NCBI GenBank assembly: GCA_949825025.1
Contig: OX463778.1
Coordinates: 33,868,616 to 33,932,615, forward strand
Direction: 5' to 3'
Origin: Siphlonurus alternatus
Lineage: Eukaryota > Arthropoda > Insecta > Ephemeroptera > Siphlonuridae
Length of the DNA: 64,000 bases
The position numbers and the translations under genes were made by a program. Within the stretch, counting starts at the first letter, position 1, and each line of letters begins with the position of its first letter. Positions 1-11,875 of the stretch are shown piece after piece. The notes beneath the pieces were generated by a model. The model was not told the origin of the DNA and ran no database searches. It saw only the letters and a list, made by a program, of their open reading frames with translations.

Positions 1-1594
1 TAAATATAATTTTTGCTTTAAATTATAATTAACTTTTAAAAAAGTAACTATTAAATATTAATACTATACGGTTGCCTAGATTGCCAAAATGTTGAAATGA
101 ATGAAACCTACAGTTCGTTGTAAGTTTATCTGTTCATCAGAGAAGCTTGTTTGAGTACCAAAGACGTAATTTATTTATTAACTTTTATTTATTTATTTAT
201 CTCTACAACATGGGGTAAAAAATTAATCAATTTTTAATTTACTCTCTCAGTGATAGCGTAGAAAGTTGTTGGACAAATCTCGTCCTTTTGCCGAAATTAA
301 TTTTAAACTTTTTTTTCTTCTAATTCATTGTCGTTCGTACTTAATAAAATTAAAGACGTATTTATCCCGTGAAGTTTGAACGTAGGTAAATATTGTAAAT
401 AATGAACACGAGGTATAACATGCACGGTCATTTTAATAACGCTCACGTCCTCGCTTTCAGCAATTTCCAACTTAATTCATAGCAAACGAGAAATTGGAGA
501 ACGTCACCGGAAAAAAAGAATGCATATAAAATTTTAATGACAGATTAAGATTAAATTAATATTAGAATTTGTATTCGACTCTCAATTTTAATGCAATTTT
601 TTTAAATTTTTTTATTCCAAAAATACCCACCAAGTTTTTTATTTATAATTTAATATATGTCATACAAACATAGTTTTGAAAACATTGAAAATTATATAAA
701 TTTCTTGACCAAGTTAAATGTTACCGTCATTTTAACAATTAACTTCAGCATTTTCAAAGTAGCAAGCATGATTTATGAATAATTAGTACGCTCATGTGTG
801 TATATATACAACTACTCATGAAATAGCAAATTAATTTAAGATTAATTAAAAACAATTGTTTTCCTATTTGGCGAACAACAAAGACAATGTTTAATATAGT
901 TTTAGTGTAATAGTATTTTACGTGTTAATTAAGTATTTAATTACACCCTAAAGAGCATTAACTACAAATTGACAAGTATTTAACAGACACAACCGGGAAT
1001 ACAAATTTAATGCCAGTCGATAGAATGTACCTCGAGTGCATAAAGAGGGTTCATAAGTTTTACATTTTTACAACCTGTGAGAATTCACCATGCAATAATT
1101 TCGTTATAAAATAGTTTTTTTTTTCCATCTTATATTAAATGTAATAAAAGAACTCATTGACATTTATAATACATTGATGGAAAATTGAGTCAGTAAAGTA
1201 TCGAGAATATTGTCAACATTCGAGATAATCCATTACCAATAAAAGAAATTTATCTTTTTTTTTAAACTTTATATTTATTACATTTTAACTAAGTGATCAT
1301 AAATGTATAATAAATAATAAATAAATATGCTCTTTTTTCTTTTGCATTAAGAAAATTATGCTTTACACTTTGTTTACCCTTTTTCCAAAATCTAAAAGCC
1401 AACCGTAACGAAGAAAGCTGGGGGGTAATAAATTGACTTTTATTTAACTTACTTTCTTTGAGTTTGTAATGTTTGTATGTAAATAAAATTTGCAAACTTT
1501 TTAATTATTTATCTCAAGTAAGTGTGATTAATACGAATTAAGACTATACTATTAATCGGTAATTCTTATTGTGAATATTAATTACAATCATGTT
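1..1594. other. AT-rich non-coding DNA
   Basis: Simple AT-rich sequence with short A and T runs and frequent stop codons in all frames. I see no gene, RNA gene or clear repeat here. The one frame of about 68 codons on the minus strand near 1289-1495 is lysine/asparagine/phenylalanine rich and within the length expected by chance. Confidence 0.6.
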
Positions 1595-1930
1595 ATGCGC
1601 ACCTTATTAGTTATACAACAATGTTTTCTGACAACTAGTCAAATTTAATTGTTCATAAATGAGAATTTTTGCCCAGTAAGGCTAAATTTCAAATTTGTAA
1701 GAAGGGCTCGGATCTGTCGTACTAATTAGTGATCGTCATGGAAGGTTTAGACATGGTCCATGCGTACTTTATTAATAACACAATTAACATTGTTTTCTGA
1801 CAACCAGTCAAATTTAATTGTTCGTAATGAAAATTTTCACCCAGTAAGGCTAAATTTTAACATATTGTAGTAAAGGCTCGAATGTATCGTACTAGTTAGT
1901 GACCGTCACGGAAGGTTTAGACATGGTCCC
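1595..1930 (+). repeat. Two-unit tandem duplication (~165-170 bp)
   Basis: Two adjacent diverged copies, about 1595-1759 and 1760-1930. Both carry ATGCG(C/T)AC near the start, then TTTTCTGACAAC, CAGTCAAATTTAATTGTTC and CCCAGTAAGGCTAAATTT, and both end in GGAAGGTTTAGACATGGTCC. Substitutions and small indels are spread evenly, which fits an old segmental tandem duplication rather than a satellite. No reading frame is kept across both copies, so I see no coding role. Confidence 0.85.
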
Positions 1931-2250
1931 AGCTGGCTATATAGACCAACGTTATTAATCGACTGCTGCAGGTCACGGATGATCGATAAAGTTACGGCGT
2001 GAGAAATTAAACCAAGACACACGTGAAGGTATTATACAATGATATATTGTGTCAACAACAACTTCGTTGCTTCAAACAATCATGACATTCATGACTTTCG
2101 TGTCGAGAGCTTTGAATTTACTACAGTGCAGAAAAAATTATATAGTTATCCTGTTTTACAATGAATTTAACTCAGCTGATGCACCTAGAGATTGAAAGCT
2201 AATTCCTGTGCAAGCCTTTGTCTGTATTTCCTGTGTGCTCAATACATATT

Positions 2251-2411
2251 CTATACTCTGGTTCACATTTTACTTGGTTTTCGTTGTGTTTGTAACGTTT
2301 TCTGTCATTGGTGTGTTGTTTGTAACGAAGAATTTCATTGGCCCGAGCCAAGCCGAAGGACACCCGAGCGTTTCCAACGAAAACCAAGTTAAATATGGAC
2401 CTTAAGTATAG
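2251..2411. repeat. Hairpin-type inverted repeat
   Basis: Arms of about 36 bp at 2251-2286 and 2375-2411 share the core ACTTGGTTTTCGTTG and its reverse complement, with outer parts (CTATACT) that also match imperfectly. The loop holds a short direct repeat (TTGTAACG...TCATTGG twice). It could be a small non-autonomous DNA transposon; I see no clear target-site duplication. Open frames of 60-66 codons on both strands here come from the inverted repeat and are not taken as genes. Confidence 0.6.
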
Positions 2412-3176
2412 TCGTCCTCTCAGACCCCGTTGATAGGAACATTTAGTAAGGTGTGTGGCCTATAATACTCGGAGTAAGAAAAATAATTATGGCTGCTGTA
2501 TCAAATTTATTGAAAAGAAATCACGTACCTGATTTAATTTTTTTTTTTAAATAAATTTGTTAAATTATAAATGTCAGGTGTAATTTGTTACATCGCAAGT
2601 TTACAAATAAACATATGATGCAGGTATAAAAATTATTTCATATGATCAGTAGTTTAATAAGCAATTTTTATAACAAGACAATATATTACACCTAGTTTTG
2701 TAACAAACAGCTTCCTACGTAATATGAGAAATATTGATTGATTTTTGTTTCTATACAGGTGAGTGTGTTTGCTGTTTATATTATATACATAGCATCAGCT
2801 TTTTCACCGCGGTGAATATATTACATTTTTTATACTCTTTTGATACACACTTCAAACAAATGGAAAGAAAACATTTCCAATGCATTGCAGTTTAAATTGC
2901 TTTGCAGGAAAGCTGCAGACAATTTGCATAAGTGAAAACTAAATTTAAGTTACAAAAGTATCACTGTGTTTTCATCACATTGGTCGTATAACGTTTTTTT
3001 TTTTTTTTAAATAATTCGATATTGATCCTATCTGAGATTTTGTAAGATTTTAAAGAAATTTCTTTTTATATAACAATGCACTAGACTGTATGTAATTATA
3101 TAATCTATTTTTTAATCAGTAAGTAAACACCTTAAAAAAATATAATATATTGTATCTGAACTTTTTTCGCAGTAGA
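2412..3176. other. AT-rich non-coding DNA
   Basis: AT-rich sequence with a poly-T run near 2994-3009. I see nothing else in it. Confidence 0.6.
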
Positions 3177-3178
3177 TA

Positions 3179-4095
3179 CGAGGGTCGTATGATAAGTTCC
3201 TTATGTCGTATAGAAAAAATCCGGCTAGATAAAATTAACAACTGTACCAGGTTAAGTAATATTTCAGTAGGTCAGATACAAATTTTTACCCCGATATCAC
3301 TTATATTAATTTCTGGGGGTCAGTTTTCGTGAAGCACGGTCGGGAAATTAAAATTTGACCAAAAATTAGTACTTTTTACCAGTTTCAATATCTGTGGCAG
3401 AAAAAAGTTGATGCATGGGAAATTCATGAAAATCTCGTGAAAACATCAGAAAACTTTACTCTATCAGGCTCTAGTGCTGTTTATTTGTTACCTAAATTTT
3501 TAATAGGATATATGCCTCACTGAAGTGTACCCTTCACTGTTTGGCCAAAATCATCTGTCATTTAAGATTTCATTAAAAAAATACACAAAATTTTGAATAC
3601 AGACAGTCTTATGTAACATCAGCAAATAGCAGAGATCATGGGCTTTCTAATGATATAATTATATTACATCTCCAATGAAAAATTACGACGAAAAAACTTG
3701 CCGCGTTAGGGGTGCCGCAAATGAGCTTTTTAAGGCCCAAAAAAAGGGTGGTGACGGTCCATGAAATTTCATAATTGCTTGTTTTTAAAGCAAAAATCAA
3801 ACTATTTGCGGTGTCTGGTGGCACAGAATAGATCATTCGATCACGGCGCAATACCAAAGATAAAAAAACATCCCTGGAATATCACAGCAGTGGGTGTTAT
3901 ACTGGTTCAAAGTTCAAATTTAGTCAATTTTGAGGGAGCTTCACGAAAACTGACCCCCAGAAATTAATATAAGTGATATCGGGGTAAAAATTTGTATCTG
4001 ACCTATTGAAATATCACTTAAGTCGGTACAGTTGTTAATTTTATCTCGCTGGATTTTTTTCTATACGACTTAAGGAACTTATCATACGACCCTCG
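3179..4095. mobile_element. Mariner-like non-autonomous element with long inverted ends
   Basis: A 917-bp element with terminal inverted repeats of about 157 bp (3179-3335 and 3938-4095). The ends start CGAGGGTCGTATGATAAGTT and sit between TA dinucleotides (3177-3178 and 4096-4097). TA target duplication with a GAGGGT...AAGT end is the known pattern of Tc1/mariner elements of the mariner branch. The interior is about 600 bp. I find no D,D-type transposase: the open frames inside (about 68 and 73 codons) overlap the right arm and have no family motif. It is therefore either a MITE or a strongly deleted copy. The two arms are still very similar, so the insertion does not look ancient. Confidence 0.85.
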
Positions 4096-4097
4096 TA

Positions 4098-4800
4098 GAT
4101 AATTTTACTATGGCATAGAAAAATATTTTTTGGTGCAATGTGCAAAAACCGATTTTTCCCCCCTTACGGCATGCAATTTCAAACAAGTTGGTATAGATTT
4201 GACTAAACTTTTGTCTATATGCAAAGTTTTTTCTGCGATACAACAACCAAACTTGTTTCTTATTCGGTATTTTCCATACATTCTATACGTATTCCCTACC
4301 TGGAGTTAGCAATTTTGAACATCAGTGCATGCATGTCCAACAATGGACAGCTGCATGAGCATTGCCGAGGATATATAGTGAACCTTATCATCCTAGGGTA
4401 TAAAGCTCAAGAGTTTTTTTTAGAAAATATCAGGTTCGACTCGTTCATTGGTAACCATCAATGTGAATATAATATTCTTCTGCAAATATTATAGACTATA
4501 ATTATTAATTATGCACGCTTATTTGAAAAATCTCCATTTAGAGAAATATATACAGTAACAGGAAACTATTATATTATAAAATAGATCTTATGTATTGTGT
4601 AATACGAGTAATTTTCATGACGTCAATTGCTAAAAATAGACTATTGCAAGCAAGCAGTACTCCTCATCTAGTCTCGCTCTCGCTTATGCGTGTAGGATTA
4701 TCAAAGTTAACGCCTGTGTAATCGACGAGGTAGGCAACCATCCGTACTTCATACACCTATACATACTGGTGGCAGCCAGCTCTTGGTAGCAAGCGGTCGT
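4098..4800. other. Non-coding DNA, no supported gene
   Basis: AT-rich DNA with a plus-strand frame of 91 codons at 4219-4494. The translation (starting MQSFFCDTTTKLV) matches no family I know, has no domain signature and no regulatory context. Its length is within the range I estimate for chance at this base composition. A TGACGTCA palindrome lies at 4618-4625. Confidence 0.5.
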
Positions 4801-4807
4801 AACGATG

Positions 4808-4810
<3 letters not shown>

Positions 4811-4879
<69 letters not shown>
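4811..4879. repeat. (GA)n microsatellite
   Basis: About 30 uninterrupted GA units followed by an interrupted GCGAGAGAG end. The leucine/serine alternating peptide seen on the minus strand (4684-4962) is simply the translation of this repeat. Confidence 0.97.
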
Positions 4880-7800
4880 TGGGATAGCAAGCAGGCAGAC
4901 CGGGCAGGCGGGCGAGCACCAAGCAGTATTGATTCAGCAGCTATATAGCAAGCACAGCACACAGAGAAGTAGTTGAAGGGGGCTAAAATAACATTTAGGT
5001 GCTGCTACCACCACCACTATTTCTACAGTACATGCAGGGGATCACTGTAAAAGCTACATGGTTGCTACTACTATACTGTGGGTCTAGCTCACTACTAGTT
5101 TGTGTTCTACTCCATCTTTTGATGCTCATGTAGCTTCAAAGAAAGCTGCTGTTGGGCCAGAAGGCTGCTCTATATGTATATGTCTACTGATGGTAGAAGG
5201 AAGTGGGAGGGGTGGGCGGGGTCCTCATCATCTCGAGCAATATGCTCCTCCATTCTGCGCTTCCTTCACCGAGACGTGTACAAAGGCAAGTCAAGTCTAG
5301 AGCCGAGATTCTCTTGTTTTATGCCAGCCAGGTTCATTGTCATAGCGTAATCAAGAGCACCTACTTGGTATAGCAGCGTATCGCTTCATCTCGTTGTTTC
5401 GGTGCTCAAATGGAGAACACATAAATTTAACTATATATATCAACTTCTTGCACAGATAAATGTATTTAAAGCAACTTTGTTATTAAGGAAAATGATTTAA
5501 ATGCATCTAAATTAATTAAAATTAAATAATACATTGCAAAGGGACGACTTACGTAATGCAATAAACTAAGAACTTATAACATTAAATATATCTAGCATGT
5601 AAGTTATGCACACTCTTGTTTAATTTTTGCATGATTTTCCATCGGAATTTGATATAGAATTTTGCAAAGACAATATTAGAACTGTTAGTGGATGTCGTTA
5701 AAATTTCTTTAGATGCTATTTTTCTTTATTATTTTAGCTAGCAATGTAATAGTAAACCATATCAATAAAATTACAATACAAACGATAAGCGCATGGAAAA
5801 AAACTATAAATTAAATAATTTTAACTCAGCAAATTTATTGTAATGGGATTATTTTGATATTAATCATATACCTGCCATACACAATAAAGATAATTAATTT
5901 TTTATATAATTATTATATTGTCTCTTATTATAATAAATAACGTAATAAATTAAACTCAATGGACACTACTATATCATAATTATAAATGTTTATTATTATA
6001 TTGAAGGGAAATTAAGAACCTTTGAGGTTTTTGTGGGGACAAAATCGGCTTATAAATCCAAGCAGAAGTTAACCAAAATTATGCGGGGAGGTTGATGAGA
6101 AGGGGTGAGATTCACTCTCTGTAATTGAATTATAATGATACAATAAAAGTGAGAGAAGCACAGAATTAGAGACAGAGAACGATAGCAGCAGATTATCCTG
6201 ACGCAGCGAAGCAGTACGAAAATTTTGTGGAAATGAAGATTAATCAGAAATAAGACACTTAGTGCGACGTTAACGTGCAAGAGAAATGACACTAACTTCT
6301 CGGGACCGCCGCCGTTCTAGTTATCTGCAGGGGCTGCATTCTAAACTTGTCTTCTTCAAGTGTTCATTAGGACCTTCAAGCTAGTCGTCAGGTGTTAAGA
6401 CTGATTGGTGAGGGGTGAAAAAACAATTTAACAGGTCACAGGTCAAATCGATCGCAGAAAACTGCTGTGAGATGATCCCAGATATCATTGAAGCCAACGT
6501 GAAGTCGGGGGAAAAAAACGAAGAAAGTGAATAAAATCATTAGGAAAGAAAAAAACACACTAATAATGATAAGATTTTAATAGAAAATCTATTATTTATA
6601 TATTTTTTGAATAAATTATTTTAAAATTTAAATGAATAAAATGTGAATAAACCACTAATGGAAATGTAAGCGCATGCAGCATAAAAAAATATAAAATGAA
6701 AGGGAGAAAAAGCTTCATTATGAAATAATGCTTTTGTTACTTTCATTGTACTTTGTTTAGCGTCAATAAAACATTATTTCATTGCTATGAGGTTTTAGCT
6801 CTAAAATAATTCACCAGATAGCGCCTGTTTCTAGGCAACCCCTAGTGCATGCAAGGACCGCTAGAGGCGCCTGTTACTTAGGCAACCCTTCGTTCTTCGC
6901 TCAAATGATACTTCATTTGACCACGCACAGTGGCGCCATTTTAGCTGTGGCGCCACCGTCTGGCGCCTCCTATCGACCACAACAACAAACTCTAGAAGGT
7001 GGTGCCACCACGCTTACAGCTGGTGCACTATCACGCACAAAAAAGGACAATTTTCTAAATAATAATATTATAATAAAATTGTATCAGAAACCTGTCATTT
7101 ATCAATCAAAGCTCAATTATGGCACGAGATAAATTGAAGTTTTTCTTTTAGATTTCATTTTTTTTCTTGATGTTTCTATATAAATGAGATTATAATATAT
7201 AGGCACTTTCTTCATTAAAAAGACATTAAAATTTATGTAAATGACAATTTTATAAAATGCAGTTACATTTAATTCACAACTTTGCATAATTATTTATAAA
7301 TTAACACATAACGATGAGAATTTCGATTACATAATTTTTTTGTATGCCCACCATTTAATAAAAAATATATAAATTTATTATAATAATATATGTGTAAAAG
7401 ATATGAGTTATTAATTAAATCATCATTACTGTTAAATAATGTTCTTTGACAAATGAAATTTTTGCATGCATTAGCATCTTGACCATCTGAAAAAATAACA
7501 TAAAAAAAATTTATAGTAAAGTTGCAAGCAATAGTAAAAAAAAAATATGGTAGGTAGTATGTTAGGTAGTAAAAACTGACTATACAGTAGGTTAATTTTA
7601 AAGCGCTCTATATTTAAGTGAAATAAACTTACTCAAAAAGCTTTTATTCCTAATTTTTTATTATATTTTTAGTATTTTTCAACAACTGCTAACATAATTT
7701 TTGTTATCGTTACCTATGTATTTTTTCCTATTTGTTTTTCTCTTAATACAGTGTGATCCTAGCAAGATTTTTTCCGATGCTTCAATAAATCTCTGCAAAA

Positions 7801-8899
7801 GAGGACCTCCCAGGTAGGGTGAAAGAAAACTTTGGTTTCGCCTCTTACCTAATGCAACCACAGTATAATAACGTAAAGCTTCACCTTTCTTCTGCACTCA
7901 CTCTTAACTTCTACTGTATACAGTCCCATTCTTTGGAGAACTACTACGTGATAAATTACAGTATCAACTAAATAATGAAAAAATCTGTTTCAACTTACAC
8001 CTTTTTTTTGTATCTTGATGCAATAAAATGTAAACACTTGTGAATATGACGTCGTTAACTACTATTAAGTGCCTGACACACGATAAGTTTTAAAGGGCAG
8101 TTAGTTGCACAGCATCTATTCTGTTCTATTTATTCTGCATGTAATGTTATGTCGACCATCCAAGTTAGCAACGAGCGACCCAATGGTTGTAGGGGGATAG
8201 GGACACAACTTGGCTAAACTCTTCCACTTCAGTAGAGGGAGAAGAGAAGATGTTTACCCTTATAATGCAAAAAGGTAGAATGGGACTATTTTTGTATAAT
8301 TTCTAATAGTACCAATATATAGTATGTATAGAATATTATATAACTAATGCACTTTATTAAATGTTGCATGGTAAATAATTTTAATAAAAACCAAATAAAT
8401 TAAAAAAGAAACAAAGAGAATATTTAAAGTAGAGAAGAGAGATAGAGGGAGTATAAATAAAGCAAACATTCAGGGTACTTATAAGATAAGCTGTAACGGC
8501 ACCAAGTATATGTAGTAAAAAAGACTAAAATAAAGTGCAAGATCTCAAAGAAAGAATAATATTTATTTAATAAATCTGATTTTTGTTTCTATATATAAGT
8601 TATAATATTGACGTTAAGATTTTTGGATCTTGAACCGTTTATTTTTTAATTCAGCAAAATTTGGTTATATTATGTTTATTATATTCTAATTTACTTCAAT
8701 AACTAAAAATTAAAAGCTCTGCCTAATTGATCAATCATTCTCATCATGATAAAATATATTCTTTATTCCTCATAGATGAGTCACTCAAATGAAATCCCAT
8801 CTATGTCAACCTGTCACCATGCACTGCAGTTTAGTCTGAGAAAATTAAAACTTAGTAATTTTATAGCACAAAACGAGTCCAATATATCAAGATTCCAAA
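4880..8899. other. Non-coding DNA with a few GC-richer patches
   Basis: The patch at 4880-5340 is closer to balanced composition (CTACCACCACCACT, GGGAGGGGTGGGCGGGG) and could be an untranslated exon or a regulatory block. The patch at 6820-7030 repeats the words GGCGCC and TAGGCAACC several times. Around 6720-6782 a short inverted repeat (ATGAAATAATG / CATTATTTCAT) is seen. No open frame exceeds 95 codons, and none has a recognisable protein signature or convincing splice partners. The rest is AT-rich. Confidence 0.45.
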
Positions 8900-9025
8900 T
8901 TAAGGGCCCGATCTAGTAAAAACGGCCATAAGGAAAAAACAGCATTTTCCATCAGTTCTGTAAGGTTCAATATTTGCTTAAAAAAAAAATAAAAAATTTT
9001 ATATAAGAGAAGAGACTGGTATGTA

Positions 9026-9167
9026 GGGGGCCAGTCGATTTTTTTTTACACAAGTACCACCAATTAATTATTAATTAATAATTAAAAGTGGTAAAAGAGT
9101 GTCAACTTTGCTTTATCATAACACTTTAAAGAAAACGAATTTTATAAATGAAAATCGTCCAGCCCCC
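9026..9167. mobile_element. Small TA-flanked hairpin element nested in the TTAA element
   Basis: A 142-bp unit whose ends are GGGGGCCAGTCGATTTT on the left and, reading inward from the right, GGGGGCTGGACGATTTT. TA lies on both outer sides (9024-9025 and 9168-9169). The middle is a further AT-rich near-palindrome (AATTAATTATTAATTAATAATT). Size, TA duplication and hairpin form fit a Tc1/mariner-type or other TA-specific MITE. Confidence 0.65.
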
Positions 9168-9548
9168 TATAAAATATTGTCATCTTTCATTTGATGCGTG
9201 ATGAATGTGTTAATTCAAAAAATTAAATGTACTGGAACTGATAGACTAAAGCTACTTTTTTGCAATATCTAGTTCCTAAAACCGCTGAATGCAGCGCCGT
9301 GCGGAATTGCGGAAATATGCGAAATACTGAACTATTATACAAGTGCGGCCGACTCGGCCGAGAGAGAGAGAGAAAGGGAGAGAGAGCTGAAAGAGAACAA
9401 TAAAAGAATTCACCAGCCTGCAGTCCTCTTGTGCGCGGTCAACCCTTCCCCAAGCCTTATCTTGCTTTACCATCATTGTCTCGCTCCTAAGCTCTATCTT
9501 TGCTTCTAGCTTGACTTTGAAGAGAATTCAGTATATTGTTATGGAATC

Positions 9549-9750
9549 GCGGAAAAAAAACCCTCGGAAAAAAAACCCTTGTATTAAAAAACCCTTGAAA
9601 AAAAACCCTAGGAAAAAAAACCCTCGGGGATAAAAAACCCACGGAAAAAAAACCCTTCGCTGAAGGAGCAGCCCCAAGGAGCATTCGTGGCGTAGTAGCG
9701 CGGTAGCGAGGTTTCACGGTGTGGGGGGAGCTCATCAAAATGTAGAAGTC
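9549..9750 (-). repeat. T-tailed interspersed repeat, copy 1
   Basis: First of three copies of one repeat. Read on the minus strand it runs: GACTTCTACATTTTGATGAG, a GC-richer block (CCTCGCTACCGCGCTACTAC), then a tail of about seven units of the type GGGTTTTTTTTCC with unit lengths of about 14-17 bp. On the plus strand the GC-richer block reads TGGCGTAGTAGCGCGGTAG, which resembles a polymerase III A box; I cannot find a convincing B box. This copy is inverted relative to the other two and has a different outer end (CGCGATTCC instead of CGCTTACCA). Confidence 0.8.
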
Positions 9751-9788
9751 TACGCGGCGATGTTGTGGAAGTTAACTATTATCTGTAT

Positions 9789-9945
9789 AGTAATTCCAAC
9801 TGTGTTTTTAGTTAAAAATTATTTTAAAAACATATTTTTTCTAACTTCGAATATTATATATTGGATATAAAATAATTAAAATAAAAAAGTATAATAATAA
9901 AACAAAAAAAGTCGTCGTCCTACTCGTGTTATTATTATATAACAT
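9789..9945 (+). repeat. Local direct repeat, unit a
   Basis: About 150 bp starting AGTAATTCCAACTGTG and ending near GTCGTCGTCCTAC. It occurs again almost unchanged at 10348-10497. The two units lie next to T-tailed repeat copies 1 and 2, so the region grew by a local duplication that involved the repeat. Confidence 0.85.
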
Positions 9946-10142
9946 ACAGTTTTAACTTAAAAATGCCGCAGCGCCGCATTCTGACATCGCTTCGTCCGTG
10001 TCCGTAAGGTTTCTTAGGAGAAAAATCTTATTTATTTTTTCATTCAAATTCTATGCTGCACAAAATCTCGAATATTTTTTATGTCGTGTAAAGTGATCTT
10101 TCCAGTGGCTCATATAAATTATTAATCTTGCCCTTCATAAGA

Positions 10143-10342
10143 GACTTCTACATTTTGATGAGCTCCCCACACCGTGAAACCTCGCTACCGCGCTACTACG
10201 CCACGAATGCTCCTTGGGGCTGCTCCTTCAGCGAAGGTTTTTTTTTCCGTGGGTTTTTTATCCCCGAGGGTTTTTTTTCCTAGGGTTTTTTTTCAAGGGT
10301 TTTTTAATACAAGGGTTTTTTTTCCGAGGGTTTTTTTTCCGC
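10143..10342 (+). repeat. T-tailed interspersed repeat, copy 2
   Basis: Same unit as copy 1 in the opposite orientation, including the head GACTTCTACATTTTGATGAG. The tail of GGGTTTTTTTTCC units ends CCGCTTACCA, exactly as in copy 3. Copies 1, 2 and 3 all keep the same open frame through the tail, giving a peptide of repeated PRVFF/GFF blocks. I take this as a by-product of the repeat and not as a gene. Confidence 0.85.
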
Positions 10343-10347
10343 TTACC

Positions 10348-10497
10348 AGTAATTCCAACTGTGTTTTTAGTTAAAAATTATTTTAAAAACATATTTTTTC
10401 TAACTTCGAATATTATATATTGGATATAAAATAATTAAAATAAAAAAGTAATAAAACAAAAAAAGTCGTCGTCCTACGTACTCGTATTATTATTAAC
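10348..10497 (+). repeat. Local direct repeat, unit b
   Basis: Second copy of the unit at 9789-9945, starting immediately after T-tailed repeat copy 2. It differs by small deletions (for example one TAA missing near AAAAAAGTA) and a short TACG addition close to the end. Confidence 0.85.
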
Positions 10498-10668
10498 ATA
10501 TATATAGACATAAAATGAACATTTGAAAATTATAATATCTTATAGGTTAAGTGATTCAATAATTATTATTAACATGACTAATGAGACTAATCAGATATAT
10601 GATATCTTATGTAATATATATTATTGGAACATTATAATGATAATCTGTCAAAATAGGAAAAAAAAAAA

Positions 10669-10844
10669 CGTGAAACCTCGCTACCGCGCTACTACGCCAC
10701 GAATGCTCCTTAATTTTGGGGCTGCTCCTTCAGCGAAGGGTTTTTTTTCCGTGGGTTTTTTATCCCCGAGGGTTTTTTTTCCTAGGGTTTTTTTTCAAGG
10801 GTTTTTTAATACAAGGGTTTTTTTTCCGAGGGTTTTTTTTCCGC
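10669..10844 (+). repeat. T-tailed interspersed repeat, copy 3 (5' shortened)
   Basis: Begins at CGTGAAACCTCGC directly after an A run and lacks the first ~30 bp seen in copies 1 and 2. It has a 6-bp insertion (AATTTT) between CTCCTT and GGGGCTG, and ends CCGCTTACCA. Truncation at one end next to an A run, with a constant other end, fits a retroposed copy. No clear target-site duplication was found. Confidence 0.85.
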
Positions 10845-11875
10845 TTACCATTGTTATGCTGTAGTATACAGTATAGGGTCATCTGAAGGTACATTATTGC
10901 CTAGAATAAAAAAAAATAAAATGACTTTTTGAGCTTTCAAATCTGTATCCATGGTATGGTGGCTACATGGATATCAGTGACGTATGTATACAGCTGTAAA
11001 AGCGAAGGGTTGTTGCCCAATGTGGTGGTTGCATGGATCCAATGCATGTATGTAAAATTTAAAAAATTAAAATTTTATTAAATTTTTTTTTGTGATTTAT
11101 CACTGAAAATTGTAAATATGAACAAATCGAGAGAAAATGTATATTTGTTAATTTGCACTTTTTTTAAAATAACCAATTTACCTTTCCTTTATTTATATTG
11201 TTTGATTGTTAATTAAATGAAAATGTTAATTTAATAACACATTTTGTGACATTTACTATACTTTTACAAGATGTAATAATCGTTTATATTTTTTTATTTA
11301 ATTTTCAATATACATATACACAAAAAAATTTACTGTCTTAGAAACTTGGAGCAATAGAGAAAATTCCCATTTTTCTAACTATAAAAAATATATAAATAAT
11401 ATTATTCTCTAAAGTCTCAAATCACTGGTAGAGTATTTTCTTGCATTGAGAAATAAACAATCAAAATTATAAACATGTTTGACAGCGGTTCATTTTATGG
11501 CTTTCTCCTCCTCTAACAGCAAGTGCAGAAGCACTCTATTGTGCTCTAAACAACAATACCAGCAGCTTAGTGGACGCTACCCATCTCAACAATGACATGT
11601 TTATGAATACAAAATTCGCACAATCAATAACATCTCATATACGCAAAAAGTACCAATCTAATTGTTTAGAGCTGCATTAAATTGAATTTTTCATTAAAAA
11701 ATAGGCCAAAGTCATTTTTTTCCCACGTCTCTGTGACTTTTCTTTCCAAATATATAAATGAAGAAATGTGGTGAGGAGCAGATAAAGCTGGTTTTTCCTT
11801 TTAAGCTGAAAAACCGCGTGGTTGCCTACATTTTGCCGCGTGAGGTGTTTTCCCTCTACTAGATCGGGCCCTTAA

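Larger units (their letters stand above)
8904..11871. mobile_element. 2.97-kb element with TTAA duplications and 15-bp TIRs
   Basis: The left end GGGCCCGATCTAGTA (8904-8918) and the right end TACTAGATCGGGCCC (11857-11871) are perfect reverse complements. Each is flanked on the outside by TTAA (8900-8903 and 11872-11875). Exact TTAA duplication is the hallmark of piggyBac-superfamily insertion. The end sequence is not the usual CCY-type piggyBac end, so I treat the superfamily as likely, not proven. No transposase-length frame is present; the longest is 113 codons and belongs to a nested repeat. The element is therefore non-autonomous or gutted. It has received other insertions: a TA-flanked hairpin and up to three copies of the T-tailed repeat. 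Confidence 0.75.

Noticed and set aside
2192..2405. Overlapping cysteine-rich frames on both strands
   Set aside because: They arise from the inverted repeat at 2251-2411 and have no start or splice support.
4684..4962. 92-codon minus-strand frame with Leu-Ser repeats
   Set aside because: It is the translation of the (GA)n microsatellite; flanking parts have no protein signature.
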